Shown here: one piece after another, positions 8,823 through 18,144 of the stretch | Layout of the letters: each line of letters starts with the position of its first letter | How positions within the stretch are numbered: the stretch's first letter is position 1 | Assembly (NCBI GenBank): GCA_022564295.1 | Contig: JADFLR010000001.1 | Span: 186,001 to 250,000 of the forward strand | Direction of reading: 5' to 3' | Length of the DNA: 64,000 nt | From: Bacteroidota bacterium | GTDB lineage: Bacteria > Bacteroidota > Ignavibacteria > Ignavibacteriales > Ignavibacteriaceae | Notes under the pieces: model-generated | Databases searched by the model: none | The model's input: the letters and a program-made list of their open reading frames with translations, nothing else | Told to the model about the DNA's origin: nothing | Made by a program: the position numbers and the translations under genes

Positions 8823-10097
8823 ATGAAAACTATTAAATTTTTTCTGGTATTTCTTTTTTCCACTGGTTTTATATATTGTCAACCAGAAAATCCCACCTTA
8901 TATGTACAAACCGGAGTTAAGTATTTCCAGGATTTTTTAAATTTTCTGGATGATGACGGTCAATCAAGAGTAGATATTTTTATACAGGTTCCATTTGCCG
9001 CGGTTCAGTTTGAACGGATTTCCGGAGGTTTTGAAGGTGGATATTCTGTTACTGTTTCCATATATATGGAAGATGAAGAGACCTTATATTTAGAAAAATT
9101 ATGGAATGAAAAAATTATTGCCAAATCGTTCAAGGAATCTTCTGCAAAAGAAAATTTTAATCTGAGCTATCGTTCATTAAAACTTAAACCCGGTAAATAT
9201 TTTATCAAAACAACTGTAATGGATAGAGATTCACGAAAAGAATATTTCTCTAACAACTTCTATAATGTGAAAGATTTTTTGCCAAAGCCATCTATTAGCG
9301 ATATAATGTTAATTGCACAAATGACAAATGTTGAGGGCAAAAATAAAATTGTTCCGAATGTTTCCCGCAACGTATCGGAGAATAAAAAAGAGATTAATAT
9401 CTTTTTTGAAATTTATTCAGATTCTTCAACTGATTATAATATTGAATATATTATTACAAATAAAGACAATAAAATTTTATATGAGCGTTCCGTCAAACAA
9501 TCGATGAACGAAGGCAAAACTCAGGTTTTCTACACCATTTTAGATTCAACATTATTGAGTCTTGGTAATTATATTCTTACAGTTCGGTTAAAAGATACCA
9601 ACGAAAATATTCTTGCTTCAACTTCTAAAACATTTTATTCACGTTGGGTTGGTTTACCTGCTACAGTAGATAATATTGATAAAGCAATAGATCAGCTTAT
9701 TTATATTGCTAATCCGGATGAGATTGAATATATGGAAAATGGTAAAGACGAAAAGGAAAAAACAAAAAGATTTATAGAATATTGGAAGACTAAAGATCCG
9801 TCACCCGGAAATGAAGAAAATGAAGTCTTCCAGGAATATTACGGAAGAGTTAATTTTGCCAACGAACAGTTTTCACATTACAGAGAAGGATGGCAGTCAG
9901 ATAGAGGTATGGTGTTCATTATTCTTGGTCCGCCGAATAATGTAGATAGGCATCCATTTGAGTATGATTCAAAACCATATGAAATATGGCAGTACTATGA
10001 AATAAACAGAAACTTTACATTTTTAGATGAAACCGGTTTTGGTGATTACCGTTTAATTACTCCAATGTATGGAGACCTTTTTCGTTACAGATATTAA
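8823..10097 (+). CDS. GWxTD domain secreted protein
   Basis: A 424-residue protein with a signal peptide (residues 1-20, ending in IYCQP) and a C-terminal GWxTD domain at about 355-424. The motif itself is GWQSDRGMVFIILGPP, so the usual threonine is a serine here, followed by YEIWQYYEINR. This domain is typical of Ignavibacteria, Gemmatimonadota and related phyla; its role is unknown. The middle region is beta rich and may be immunoglobulin-like. It is the last gene before a terminator at 10260. Confidence 0.85.
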   Translation: MKTIKFFLVFLFSTGFIYCQPENPTLYVQTGVKYFQDFLNFLDDDGQSRVDIFIQVPFAAVQFERISGGFEGGYSVTVSIYMEDEETLYLEKLWNEKIIAKSFKESSAKENFNLSYRSLKLKPGKYFIKTTVMDRDSRKEYFSNNFYNVKDFLPKPSISDIMLIAQMTNVEGKNKIVPNVSRNVSENKKEINIFFEIYSDSSTDYNIEYIITNKDNKILYERSVKQSMNEGKTQVFYTILDSTLLSLGNYILTVRLKDTNENILASTSKTFYSRWVGLPATVDNIDKAIDQLIYIANPDEIEYMENGKDEKEKTKRFIEYWKTKDPSPGNEENEVFQEYYGRVNFANEQFSHYREGWQSDRGMVFIILGPPNNVDRHPFEYDSKPYEIWQYYEINRNFTFLDETGFGDYRLITPMYGDLFRYRY

Positions 10098-10327
10098 TTA
10101 CCTCGTTACTCAAAATTTGATTAGTAATTTACTTTTGTAATTCTTAATTCCGGATTGCCTAAAATGTTTGTTTCATAACTCTTTTCTATCACTCTGTTAT
10201 ACCTAACGGAATACAGGGGGAGTGAAGAGCATCAAATTATTACAGTAATAAATGATTAGGCTTGCTGATAATTCCGCAAGCTTTTTTATTTTACAGCAGA
10301 TATTTTTTTCTTAATTATTTTTGAAAT
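10098..10327 (+). other. Intergenic region of 230 bases
   Basis: No open frame of note. It holds a rho-independent terminator at 10260-10287, about 160 bases after the GWxTD stop. The stretch in between includes a G-rich patch (ACAGGGGGAGTG at about 10213-10224). The distance could mean a long 3' untranslated region or a small RNA that shares the terminator; I cannot distinguish these. Confidence 0.4.
10260..10287 (+). terminator. Rho-independent terminator
   Basis: GCTTGC (10260-10265) pairs with GCAAGC (10276-10281) across a ten-base loop and is followed directly by six T residues. It closes the CPBP-cdsA-rimO-GWxTD transcription unit and insulates the PfkB gene downstream. Confidence 0.8.
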
Positions 10328-11293
10328 ATGATTTTAACTGTAACCATAAATCCACTTTTAGAACAACGCTTTACTTTTAATAAGGTGTCTCCCACATATC
10401 AAAACAGAAATGGAAAACTGCGTCTTGCTGCAGGTGGTAAGGGTATTAATGTAAACAGACAATTGAACATTTTGAATGTTCACAACATTGCACTAACCTT
10501 TGTCGGCGGTACTTACGGTAAGCTTTTCAGAGAATCGATTAAAAATGAAGGAATAGATTTTTCTCTAATTAGCACACACACCGAAACAAGAATTTGTAGT
10601 GTTATTATTGATTCAGCAGAAAATAGCATCTCATATTATTTCAACGAGAATCAAACAATAACAAAAGATGAAACCTATAAGTTTATTGTTAAGATGCAAA
10701 AGATGATACAGAATTGTGAGATGGTTATTTTCTCAGGTAGTTCTCCCGGCGAAGAAGCGGATAAAATCTTTCCTGCCGGAATTGAAATGGCAAATAAGTA
10801 TGACAAAATTTCCATCTGCGATACTTACGGCAGCCATCTCCAAAATTGTTATTCAGCATCACCAAGAATAGTGCACAACAATGTTGAGGAAGTAGTTCAT
10901 TCGCTTCAGCTAAACTTGAATAATGAAAGGGATAGATTAGTTTTTTTAGATTCCCTTTACAGCAAAGGGATTAAACAAGTTTATTTAACCGATGGCGATA
11001 AAAATATTTACGCTTCTAATTTTGACTTTCATTATAAAGTAAGAGTGCCTAACATTAAGAGTGTCGATTCTACGGGAAGCGGGGATGCGTTTGTTGCAGG
11101 CATTGCTTATGGATGGCATAATAATTTAGTGTTCAATGAACAGATTAAATTTGCAGCAGCACTCGGCACAGCAAATATACAATCGTTTGATGTTTGCAAT
11201 GTTCAAGTGGATGAAGCGCGTAAGTTTGTGGAATCAGTTGAATTGCATCCGATTGGTAAAAAAATAAAAATAATTGATGATACACCGGATTAA
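10328..11293 (+). CDS. PfkB family sugar kinase (1-phosphofructokinase/tagatose-6-phosphate kinase type)
   Basis: A 321-residue ribokinase-fold kinase. The N-terminus (MILTVTINPLLEQRF) and AAGGKGINVNRQL at about residues 36-48 place it in the 1-phosphofructokinase/LacC subgroup, and the C-terminal DSTGSGDAFVAGIAYG at about 247-262 carries the catalytic aspartate. It should phosphorylate a hexose phosphate with ATP. The substrate is uncertain because no sugar transporter or PTS gene is next to it. Its last codons overlap the N-terminus of the Omp85 gene by 17 bases. Confidence 0.85.
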   Translation: MILTVTINPLLEQRFTFNKVSPTYQNRNGKLRLAAGGKGINVNRQLNILNVHNIALTFVGGTYGKLFRESIKNEGIDFSLISTHTETRICSVIIDSAENSISYYFNENQTITKDETYKFIVKMQKMIQNCEMVIFSGSSPGEEADKIFPAGIEMANKYDKISICDTYGSHLQNCYSASPRIVHNNVEEVVHSLQLNLNNERDRLVFLDSLYSKGIKQVYLTDGDKNIYASNFDFHYKVRVPNIKSVDSTGSGDAFVAGIAYGWHNNLVFNEQIKFAAALGTANIQSFDVCNVQVDEARKFVESVELHPIGKKIKIIDDTPD

Positions 11294-13058
11294 ATATTTT
11301 CTTTTACTCTTAACTTATCCATTTCTACTGCTGCCGCAGGTAGTCGATAACTTTGATATTACCGGCAACAATGATTTCAAGGATAATGAAATAATAGGAT
11401 GGGTTCAGGTTGGAAAAGGAACAAAAATATATGAAGGAATACTCGATACGATTAAATCCCGTGTAGCATTTAACCTTAGTTTGAAAGGGTACTTTAATCC
11501 TTCGTTTGATGGAACAGCGATGGAGTTTTCCGAAGACACGCAGAAGGTAAATATCAAACTTGTTGCATACGAAGGAACACCAACCTTTATAAACAAAGTC
11601 ATTTTTACAAGTAACGATTCACTCCGTCTTCAATCTTTCCTTCCTATATTTAACTTTTTACAAGGACAGGTTTTTGATAAAAATGAGTTGGAGGAATATA
11701 TTAACGATGCTTTAACAAAACTTGAAAACGATGGACATCCCTTTGCTGTTTTTACTATCACGTCGGTTTACTTTTACTACGATTCGACGGATGAAAATAA
11801 CTATGCGGATTTATACTTAAAACTTGATACGGGAATTAACAGTAAGATTGAAAAAATTGAAGTTAAGGGAAATGAATCCACACGCGATTACGTGGTTATA
11901 CGTGAATTAAGAATTGTGTCGGGAGAACAATATTCGCAAGACAAAATTGAAGAACTACCAAGGCGGTTGAATCGTCTTCGCTTTTTTGAGCCGGTAACAA
12001 CTCCACAGTTTTATGTGGACTCTGATGACAACGGTGTGTTGTTAATTACAGTAAAGGAAAGACAGACAAATAATTTTGACGGAATTATCGGTTACATTCC
12101 TCCATCCAATGAAAACGAATCGGGTTTTATTACAGGACTGGTAAACGTTTCTTTACGCAATCTGTTCGGTACCGGCAGGGCTGCTGCGGTTCGATGGAGA
12201 AAGTTTGACCGGAACTCACAGGAACTTGAATTGAAATATCTTGAACCATGGTTGTTCGGCTTTCCTTTAAATCTTAATATGGACTTTTTCCAAAGACAGC
12301 AGGATACAATTTTTGTTCAAAGAACTATTTCGGGAGGATTGGAATATCTTGCAACAGAGGATGTTTCTGCTGCAGTGTTTGTCTCATCGGAATCAACAAT
12401 CCCTACTTTTTCCGAAGAACCAGTATTCACAGTGTATAACTCGACTGCGTTAACAACGGGAGTAAATTTGACAATAGATACAAGCGATGACCCCTTTGCA
12501 CCAACTAGCGGGATTTTCTTCAGTAATACTTATAAGTTCAGCAGGAAGAATATTAACGGACCTCCGGAATTTATTACACCTGATACTGAAACCGAAGTAA
12601 ATCTTCAGCGCTTTGAGGCAACACTCGCACTGTACTATGAATTATTTTCTCGGCATGTAATCGCATTTGATATTAACGGAAGAGAATTACGGGGACCATT
12701 TTTTGAGGAAAGTGATCTATACCGTTTAGGCGGTACAAATTCGTTAAGAGGTTACAGGGAAGACCAATTCCTCGGAAACAGAATATACTGGACAAATCTT
12801 GAATACAGGTTCTTCCTCTCGCGAAGGACTTTCGCATTCCTGTTTTTTGATACGGGGTATTTTTTACGCGATGCTTATGAAGTACGCAATGCTAATGAGG
12901 TTGAAAAAATTCCTAAGCAGGAAGCATTTAAGATTGGTTACGGATTCGGTATCAATTTAGAAACAGCAATCGGTGTTCTCGGTGTAAGTTTCGCTCTCGC
13001 TAAAGGCGATTCTTTCAGTGATGGCTTAATTCATTTTGGGATAATAAATGAATTTTAG
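11277..13058 (+). CDS. Omp85 (BamA/TamA) family outer-membrane protein
   Basis: A 593-residue outer-membrane protein with a signal peptide (MIHRIKYFLLLLTYPFLLL), about two or three POTRA domains (residues 20-270; one contains GNESTRDYVVIRELRI) and a C-terminal 16-stranded barrel. The barrel holds the family segment LYRLGGTNSLRGYREDQFLGN and an EYRFFL strand. It is shorter than a five-POTRA BamA, so a TamA-like or accessory Omp85 role is more likely. ATG 11277 is preferred to TTG 11274 one codon upstream. The overlap with the kinase gene suggests coupled translation. Confidence 0.85.
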   Translation: MIHRIKYFLLLLTYPFLLLPQVVDNFDITGNNDFKDNEIIGWVQVGKGTKIYEGILDTIKSRVAFNLSLKGYFNPSFDGTAMEFSEDTQKVNIKLVAYEGTPTFINKVIFTSNDSLRLQSFLPIFNFLQGQVFDKNELEEYINDALTKLENDGHPFAVFTITSVYFYYDSTDENNYADLYLKLDTGINSKIEKIEVKGNESTRDYVVIRELRIVSGEQYSQDKIEELPRRLNRLRFFEPVTTPQFYVDSDDNGVLLITVKERQTNNFDGIIGYIPPSNENESGFITGLVNVSLRNLFGTGRAAAVRWRKFDRNSQELELKYLEPWLFGFPLNLNMDFFQRQQDTIFVQRTISGGLEYLATEDVSAAVFVSSESTIPTFSEEPVFTVYNSTALTTGVNLTIDTSDDPFAPTSGIFFSNTYKFSRKNINGPPEFITPDTETEVNLQRFEATLALYYELFSRHVIAFDINGRELRGPFFEESDLYRLGGTNSLRGYREDQFLGNRIYWTNLEYRFFLSRRTFAFLFFDTGYFLRDAYEVRNANEVEKIPKQEAFKIGYGFGINLETAIGVLGVSFALAKGDSFSDGLIHFGIINEF

Positions 13059-13183
13059 CCTTTAGGCACTATTAGCTTTCTTTAATCTTAATTTTGATTA
13101 ATATCACAAAAAGATAAATATATTATTTGTATGTTCTAATAAGAAAGATAAACTGATTAATAATAAATTGTTTGGTGATAGAT

Positions 13184-15616
13184 ATGAACTTAGAGACCGC
13201 TGCTAAAACTACGATAGAATCCTGTGAAAAACTGCATCTCTGTGACACAGTTAAGCAATTTCCGTTTAAATCTAAATTAAGTCTTGAGTACCTGATAGAC
13301 TTTTGGAAAGAAGAGGCAAATCATCCCAATTCATTAAGATCTGACCATGCTAAACATTTATTGGAGCAATTAAACGGCGCTCCTGAACTGACTAAACCAA
13401 TAAGTGATTTAAGCATTTTGAAAAACCATACTGATTTATTAGATCAGCTAATGACTGCAATTTACCCGCCTTCAAGATGGGAAACCCAGATAAGTACTAG
13501 TAATGCACCTTTTCAATTTCAATCATTCTATTCTTCCCCCCTTTTTAATAAAATATTTGGAATTGATAATGAAGGATCATTTGTAAATGCTGAGTTTAAT
13601 GAGCGGGAAATGCTGGCTAATAAAATACTTTCAGCATACCTGATGATACTTGAAAAATTTTATGGTAAAAAGTTTGAAATCGATAATCATTATTTAATAG
13701 GTGTCAGGAATGAATCCTTGAAAAGTTATTTTAAGATTGAGATAGATCCGGCTTTTGTTAATATTAAGGCTATCGGGAACCCACCAAAGTTGGGAGAGGA
13801 AGAAATAAATTATATTCTTGAAGATGTGACTAATCTTGATAGATGGCGGCAGACTATCCCTTCGGATAGTTTTGAATTTGAAGGTTTCGTTACAATCTCT
13901 GCAATGAATGTTACAGATCAAGAAACTTTGTCTCAGCTTAAATATGATCTTTTGGAACGCACATCCATAATTTCAATGGATAAGTTCTTAGAACTGCAGC
14001 AAAAACTAAGAACTTTACTTCAACTGCCCGAAATCAAATTGGGACTGGCAGCTTTCAGCGGTGAATGGAAGATGATGTTTAATTATGGTAATAAGATTGG
14101 AATGAGTTTTATAATGAGTGAAAATATCAAGACATCGTGTAAAAACATAAAGGATTCAATTTATGCTGATGCTTTTAAAGGAAAAAATCCGATTATAATT
14201 GATGACCTGACAAAGCTGGATAATAAAACCATAGTTGAAGAAGAGATAATAAAACAAGGAATATTGAGTATTATCATAGCTCCTTTGTATTACCAGGAAG
14301 AGCTTGTTGGAATATTAGAACTCGGTTCGCCAAATAGGTGTGAGCTTAATTCGCTGGTTATCAATAAATTAAAAGAAGTATTATCACTCTTCTCTATCGC
14401 GTTGAAACGAAATATTGAAGAGCATCAAAATAAGATTCAGGCGGTAATTAAGGAAGAATGTACAGCTATTCATCCGATAGTCGAATGGCGATTCAATCAA
14501 GCAGCTTTTAATCTATTGCATCGCCGGGAAAATGATCCCAGTTCAACAATGGAACAAATAAGTTTTGATAATTTATATCCGTTATATGGTTTATCTGATA
14601 TTCGGGATTCATCTTTACATAGAAATAATGCTATTCAGTCCGATTTAATTGGTCATTTAGACATGGTGAGGAATATCCTGACGGCTGCTCATAAAATAAA
14701 ACGACTTCCCGTAATTGATGAATTAAATTACAGAACAGAATATCATATTAACTCTCTTTCGCAAGGATTAAGTTCAGGTAATGAAGTCAGTATAACAAAC
14801 TTTCTTAAGAATGAGATAGATTCTGTTTTTGAACATATTAAAAGTTATGATCCGGAACTTGAACATAGAATATCCAATTACTATAAATTGCTTGATGGTC
14901 AAATGAAATTATTCTATAATAAAAGAAAAGATTACGAAGAGAGCGTAACAAAAATAAATGAAATGATTGGTGCCTACTTGGATAATGCCCAGGTAGAAGC
15001 GCAGCAAATGTTTCCACATTACTTCGAAAAATATAAGACTGATGGAGTTGAACATAACATCTATTTAGGTCAGTCACTTGTAAATGATAGAAAATATCAT
15101 CCGATATATCTGAGAAACCTACGTTTATGGCAGTTGATCGTTATGTGTGAAGTGGCATTAAGATCTGAACGCTTAAGACCTGAATTAAAAATGCATCTCG
15201 AAACAACACATCTAATTCTAATTCAAAATAACGAGTTGTCAATCAGGTTCCGGTATGATGAAAAGAAATTTGATGTTGACGGAACTTACAACCTCCGATA
15301 CGAGATTATGAAAAAAAGAATTGACAAGGCGATAATAAAGAAATCAAAAGAGCGGTTAACGATGCCCGGAAAAATTGCAATCGTATATTCTCAAACCTCT
15401 GAGGCGTTGGAGTACAAAAGATATATTGAATATTTAAAAAGCAAAGATTATATAACCGGTGAAGTTGAAGAACTTGAGCTGGAAAATCTGCAGGGTGTTC
15501 AGGGATTAAAAGCTCTTCGAATAAAAGTCAATATTAATTCAACGATTGAATCGGGAAAAAGTATTAAATCTGAAGTTGAAAACGCCGTAAAACATATACC
15601 AGAATTAATGAATTAA
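13184..15616 (+). CDS. Large GAF-domain protein of unknown function
   Basis: An 810-residue soluble protein without signal peptide or clear membrane segment. A GAF domain is recognisable at about residues 265-415, including IIIAPLYYQEELVGILELGSP. The regions before and after it match nothing I know. The C-terminal 350 residues are helical and charged, and no kinase, cyclase, GGDEF or output motif is visible. ATG 13184 is preferred; TTG 13172 and GTG 13175 are weaker starts in the same frame. The gene stands alone, 125 bases after the Omp85 gene and directly before the broken CDGSH gene. Function not known. Confidence 0.65.
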   Translation: MNLETAAKTTIESCEKLHLCDTVKQFPFKSKLSLEYLIDFWKEEANHPNSLRSDHAKHLLEQLNGAPELTKPISDLSILKNHTDLLDQLMTAIYPPSRWETQISTSNAPFQFQSFYSSPLFNKIFGIDNEGSFVNAEFNEREMLANKILSAYLMILEKFYGKKFEIDNHYLIGVRNESLKSYFKIEIDPAFVNIKAIGNPPKLGEEEINYILEDVTNLDRWRQTIPSDSFEFEGFVTISAMNVTDQETLSQLKYDLLERTSIISMDKFLELQQKLRTLLQLPEIKLGLAAFSGEWKMMFNYGNKIGMSFIMSENIKTSCKNIKDSIYADAFKGKNPIIIDDLTKLDNKTIVEEEIIKQGILSIIIAPLYYQEELVGILELGSPNRCELNSLVINKLKEVLSLFSIALKRNIEEHQNKIQAVIKEECTAIHPIVEWRFNQAAFNLLHRRENDPSSTMEQISFDNLYPLYGLSDIRDSSLHRNNAIQSDLIGHLDMVRNILTAAHKIKRLPVIDELNYRTEYHINSLSQGLSSGNEVSITNFLKNEIDSVFEHIKSYDPELEHRISNYYKLLDGQMKLFYNKRKDYEESVTKINEMIGAYLDNAQVEAQQMFPHYFEKYKTDGVEHNIYLGQSLVNDRKYHPIYLRNLRLWQLIVMCEVALRSERLRPELKMHLETTHLILIQNNELSIRFRYDEKKFDVDGTYNLRYEIMKKRIDKAIIKKSKERLTMPGKIAIVYSQTSEALEYKRYIEYLKSKDYITGEVEELELENLQGVQGLKALRIKVNINSTIESGKSIKSEVENAVKHIPELMN

Positions 15617-15618
15617 AA

Positions 15619-16040
15619 ATGATAAATAAAAGTTATACGAATAATGAAATAAAAGTCTTTTGGAATGCTGCTTTATGCATTCATTCAGCAAATTGTGTGA
15701 ATAGTTTAAATGTAGTTTTAATCCCAAACAAAAGCCTTGGATAAATATGCAGGCAGCATCAACCGAAAAAATTATTAAAGCAGTAAATAATTGTCCATCC
15801 GGAGCTTTAACATATAAATGGAGTGTTGAAATGGAAGAAGAAAAACAAAACGAACAAGCATTAACTACTATTAAGGTAAACGCTGGCGGACCCTACCTGG
15901 TAAAGGGTTCAGTTGTTGTTGTGGATAAAGACGGAAGTGAAACAATCAAAGAAGGCACAATTGCACTTTGCAGATGTGGTGGATCGCAGAACAAGCCATA
16001 CTGTGACGGTTCACATACGAATGTTGAGTTTGATAAGTGA
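15619..16040 (+). pseudogene. CDGSH iron-sulfur protein with N-terminal 4Fe-4S-like domain, frameshifted
   Basis: The gene is split over two frames. From ATG 15619 one frame gives 41 residues including WNAALCIHSANCV and stops at 15742. The second frame carries KPWINMQAAST, NNCPSGALTYKW and a C-terminal CDGSH domain (CRCGGSQNKPYCDGSH). The two join smoothly if one T is added to the T-run at 15716-15719, which gives VVFNPKQKPW and restores the usual fused family. The first half binds a mono-cluster (Cys in CIHSANC and NCPSG), the second a 2Fe-2S cluster. The intact part, 15747-16040, keeps the whole CDGSH motif. Either a real mutation or a homopolymer sequencing error. Confidence 0.8.
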
Positions 16041-16072
16041 ATTGTTCTTAGTGAGGAGATGTGACTAAGTTG

Positions 16073-16112
16073 ATAATGTCACTCTGAACGCCTGGGTCAG
16101 AATGACATCATC
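16073..16112. repeat. Hairpin repeat of the GTCATTCTGAACG type
   Basis: ATGTCA-TCTGA (16076-16087) pairs with TCAGA-TGACAT (16097-16108) with one mismatch, extended by GAT/ATC outside. The arms resemble the GTCATTCTGAACG sequence at 27235 and the reverse copy at 47409-47440. It lies after the CDGSH gene and may also end its transcript. Confidence 0.5.
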
Positions 16113-16174
16113 AAGTCATTTGATTCTTAAAAAATCTACATTTTCTTTAACGGGAAAAATAGTATTTTCCGTTT

Positions 16175-17020
16175 ATGAATTCCTTTTCTAATATTAAAGC
16201 TTATCTTTTTATAACAAGACCTGTAAATGTAATTATAACTTTTTTAGTTGTAATTGTTGGTGCAATTATTTGCATTATTAGTGATTACTCAATCTTTAAA
16301 ATATTGTTAGCTGCTTTTTCTGCAGCACTTACCGCCGGCGCAGGAAATATCATGAACGATATTTATGATAAAGAAGCAGATAAAATAAATCATCCTGAAC
16401 GACCCCTTGCCAAAGGAATTATCACCACAAAAAAATCATGGATAGAATATTTCTTCTTAACTTTTTTGGCTGTTGCAGCATCGTCTTTTATTAATCAAAC
16501 AGCATTAGCAATTGTTATTCTCTCTTCGGTTTTACTTTATCTTTATTCAGCACGATTAAAGAAAATCCCGTTGTTAGGAAATATTACTGTTGCATACCTG
16601 ACAGGACTTGCATTTATCTTTGGCGGAATATCCGTTAACAATGTTCGTGGTGCTTTCATTCCGGCAATTTTTGCTTTCTTTATAAATTTTATAAGAGAAT
16701 TAATTAAAGATATGGAAGATATTGAAGGCGATACAAAAGTTGGGCTGCTAACCTTCTCAACGAGATTTGGGCTGAAAGCCTCAATCTTATTTATAACATT
16801 TTTAACAATTACTTTAATTGCATTTACATTCTATCCTTTTATAAAGAATATATATAGTATTGAGTTTTTTGTCCTCGCAATGTTGATTGTAAATCCAATT
16901 CTGGTATATTTTCTAAAACTACTTTACGAAAAAGATGTAACGAAAAACTTGAATAAGTTAAGTAATATGCTGAAATTGGATATGTTAATTGGTTTGCTCG
17001 CAATCTATCTTGGCAAATGA
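16175..17020 (+). CDS. UbiA family prenyltransferase (geranylgeranylglycerol-phosphate type)
   Basis: A 281-residue integral membrane prenyltransferase. The two aspartate-rich motifs are present: NDIYDKEADKINHPERPL at about residues 64-81 and DMEDIEGD at about 178-185, which bind the prenyl diphosphate through magnesium. Eight or nine membrane segments follow the family plan. The best-known close relatives in Bacteroidota are annotated as digeranylgeranylglyceryl-phosphate synthase-like; quinone or heme prenylation is an alternative. Its stop overlaps the rnhB start by four bases. Confidence 0.85.
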   Translation: MNSFSNIKAYLFITRPVNVIITFLVVIVGAIICIISDYSIFKILLAAFSAALTAGAGNIMNDIYDKEADKINHPERPLAKGIITTKKSWIEYFFLTFLAVAASSFINQTALAIVILSSVLLYLYSARLKKIPLLGNITVAYLTGLAFIFGGISVNNVRGAFIPAIFAFFINFIRELIKDMEDIEGDTKVGLLTFSTRFGLKASILFITFLTITLIAFTFYPFIKNIYSIEFFVLAMLIVNPILVYFLKLLYEKDVTKNLNKLSNMLKLDMLIGLLAIYLGK

Positions 17021-17649
17021 AAAATTTCGACAATAGTTTTTTAAATGATAATATAAAACTGATAGCTGGCACGGATGAAGCCGGAAGGGGACCTTTAGCT
17101 GGTCCTGTTGTTGCTGCATCGGTTATATTTTCTCCCGATGTTTATATCGAAGGTGTAAATGACTCAAAGCAGTTGAGTGTAAAGAAAAGAGAAATACTGT
17201 TTGAAGAAATTATTAAACACTCTATTGCCTGGGGTGTTTCTGTCGTATCTCACGGAAAGATTGATGAAATAAATATTCTAAATGCTTCGCTGCTTGCGAT
17301 GCTTAACTCAGTTAAAAAACTAAAAATAAAACCTGGTCTCATTCTTATTGATGGCAATAAAGCGTTTCATTATGATGTACAGTTACAAACGGTTGTAAAA
17401 GGTGATTCTAAATCGTTTTGTATTGCAGCTGCTTCAATACTTGCAAAAGTTGCCCGCGATACAATTATGATACGGTTATCTCATCACTTTCCCGAATACA
17501 ATTGGGAACAGAATAAGGGCTACCCTACAAAACATCATATCGAAACAATTAAATTAATTGGTGCTTCACCCCTACACCGGAAAACTTTTCTTAGAAATAT
17601 ATTAACGGATAAAAGTGAAGCCGGATTAAAGCTCCAAACCGTTTATTAA
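17017..17649 (+). CDS. rnhB: Ribonuclease HII
   Basis: Cleaves RNA in RNA-DNA hybrids and starts removal of misincorporated ribonucleotides. The 210 residues include the motif GTDEAGRGPLAGPVVAASVIF with the first catalytic DE, the NDSKQL segment, LIDGN and KVARD with later catalytic aspartates, and YPTKHH. Length is normal. ATG 17017 overlaps the prenyltransferase stop (ATGA), and yraN follows two bases later, a common neighbour pairing for this gene. Confidence 0.95.
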   Translation: MKNFDNSFLNDNIKLIAGTDEAGRGPLAGPVVAASVIFSPDVYIEGVNDSKQLSVKKREILFEEIIKHSIAWGVSVVSHGKIDEINILNASLLAMLNSVKKLKIKPGLILIDGNKAFHYDVQLQTVVKGDSKSFCIAAASILAKVARDTIMIRLSHHFPEYNWEQNKGYPTKHHIETIKLIGASPLHRKTFLRNILTDKSEAGLKLQTVY

Positions 17650-17651
17650 AA

Positions 17652-18020
17652 ATGTGGCTAAACAAAAAAGAACTTGGAGAAAAAGGTGAGCAGTTAGCAG
17701 TTGATTTCTTAATCGAGAATGGTTTCGAAATTATTCAACGCAATTATCGTTACGGGCATGGCGAAATTGATATTATTGTAAAAGATCCTTCAGATGGCAT
17801 TACAGCATTCATTGAAGTAAAGACGAGGCAAAACTTAGATTTCGGTGAACCAGAATATGCAATAACCAAAAACAAGCAAAGACAAATTAAAAAAATGGCT
17901 GAGCTTTACTTATACGATAAACAAATTGAAGAATTAGATTGCAGATTTGATGTAATTGCTGTACTGCTTAAGGACATTAATAATCCTTCAATTAAACATT
18001 ACATCAATGCTTTTATGTAA
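17652..18020 (+). CDS. yraN: YraN family (UPF0102) nuclease-like protein
   Basis: A 122-residue protein of the UPF0102 family, which has a restriction-endonuclease-like fold. It shows the conserved GEKGEQLAVDFL, RNYRYGHGEIDII and FIEVKTRQ motifs; the E, D and ExK residues form the family's putative nuclease site. Its cellular role is not settled. It starts two bases after rnhB, which is the usual arrangement. An intergenic element begins five bases after its stop. Confidence 0.92.
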   Translation: MWLNKKELGEKGEQLAVDFLIENGFEIIQRNYRYGHGEIDIIVKDPSDGITAFIEVKTRQNLDFGEPEYAITKNKQRQIKKMAELYLYDKQIEELDCRFDVIAVLLKDINNPSIKHYINAFM

Positions 18021-18024
18021 GTAG

Positions 18025-18144
18025 ATGAAACGAGAATGTAAAATATATTTACACTCATGACTATGATTATAATGCGAGTTTCCAGACGCATGGGGACAAA
18101 AATATAAAATTCCGCCAGAGGCGGACAATTACAAACAGATGAAA
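18025..18144 (+). repeat. Dispersed intergenic element, copy A
   Basis: Starts ATGAAACGAGAATG five bases after the yraN stop, continues with TTTACACTCATGA, GATTATAATGCGAGTTTCC and GGGGACAAAAATATAAAATT, and ends ACAAACAGATGAAATT. The ATG in that end block (18139) is the dctQ start codon. Unlike the other copies it carries an insert with a perfect small hairpin, CCGCC-AGA-GGCGG (about 18112-18124). It fills the whole space between the two genes. Confidence 0.6.
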
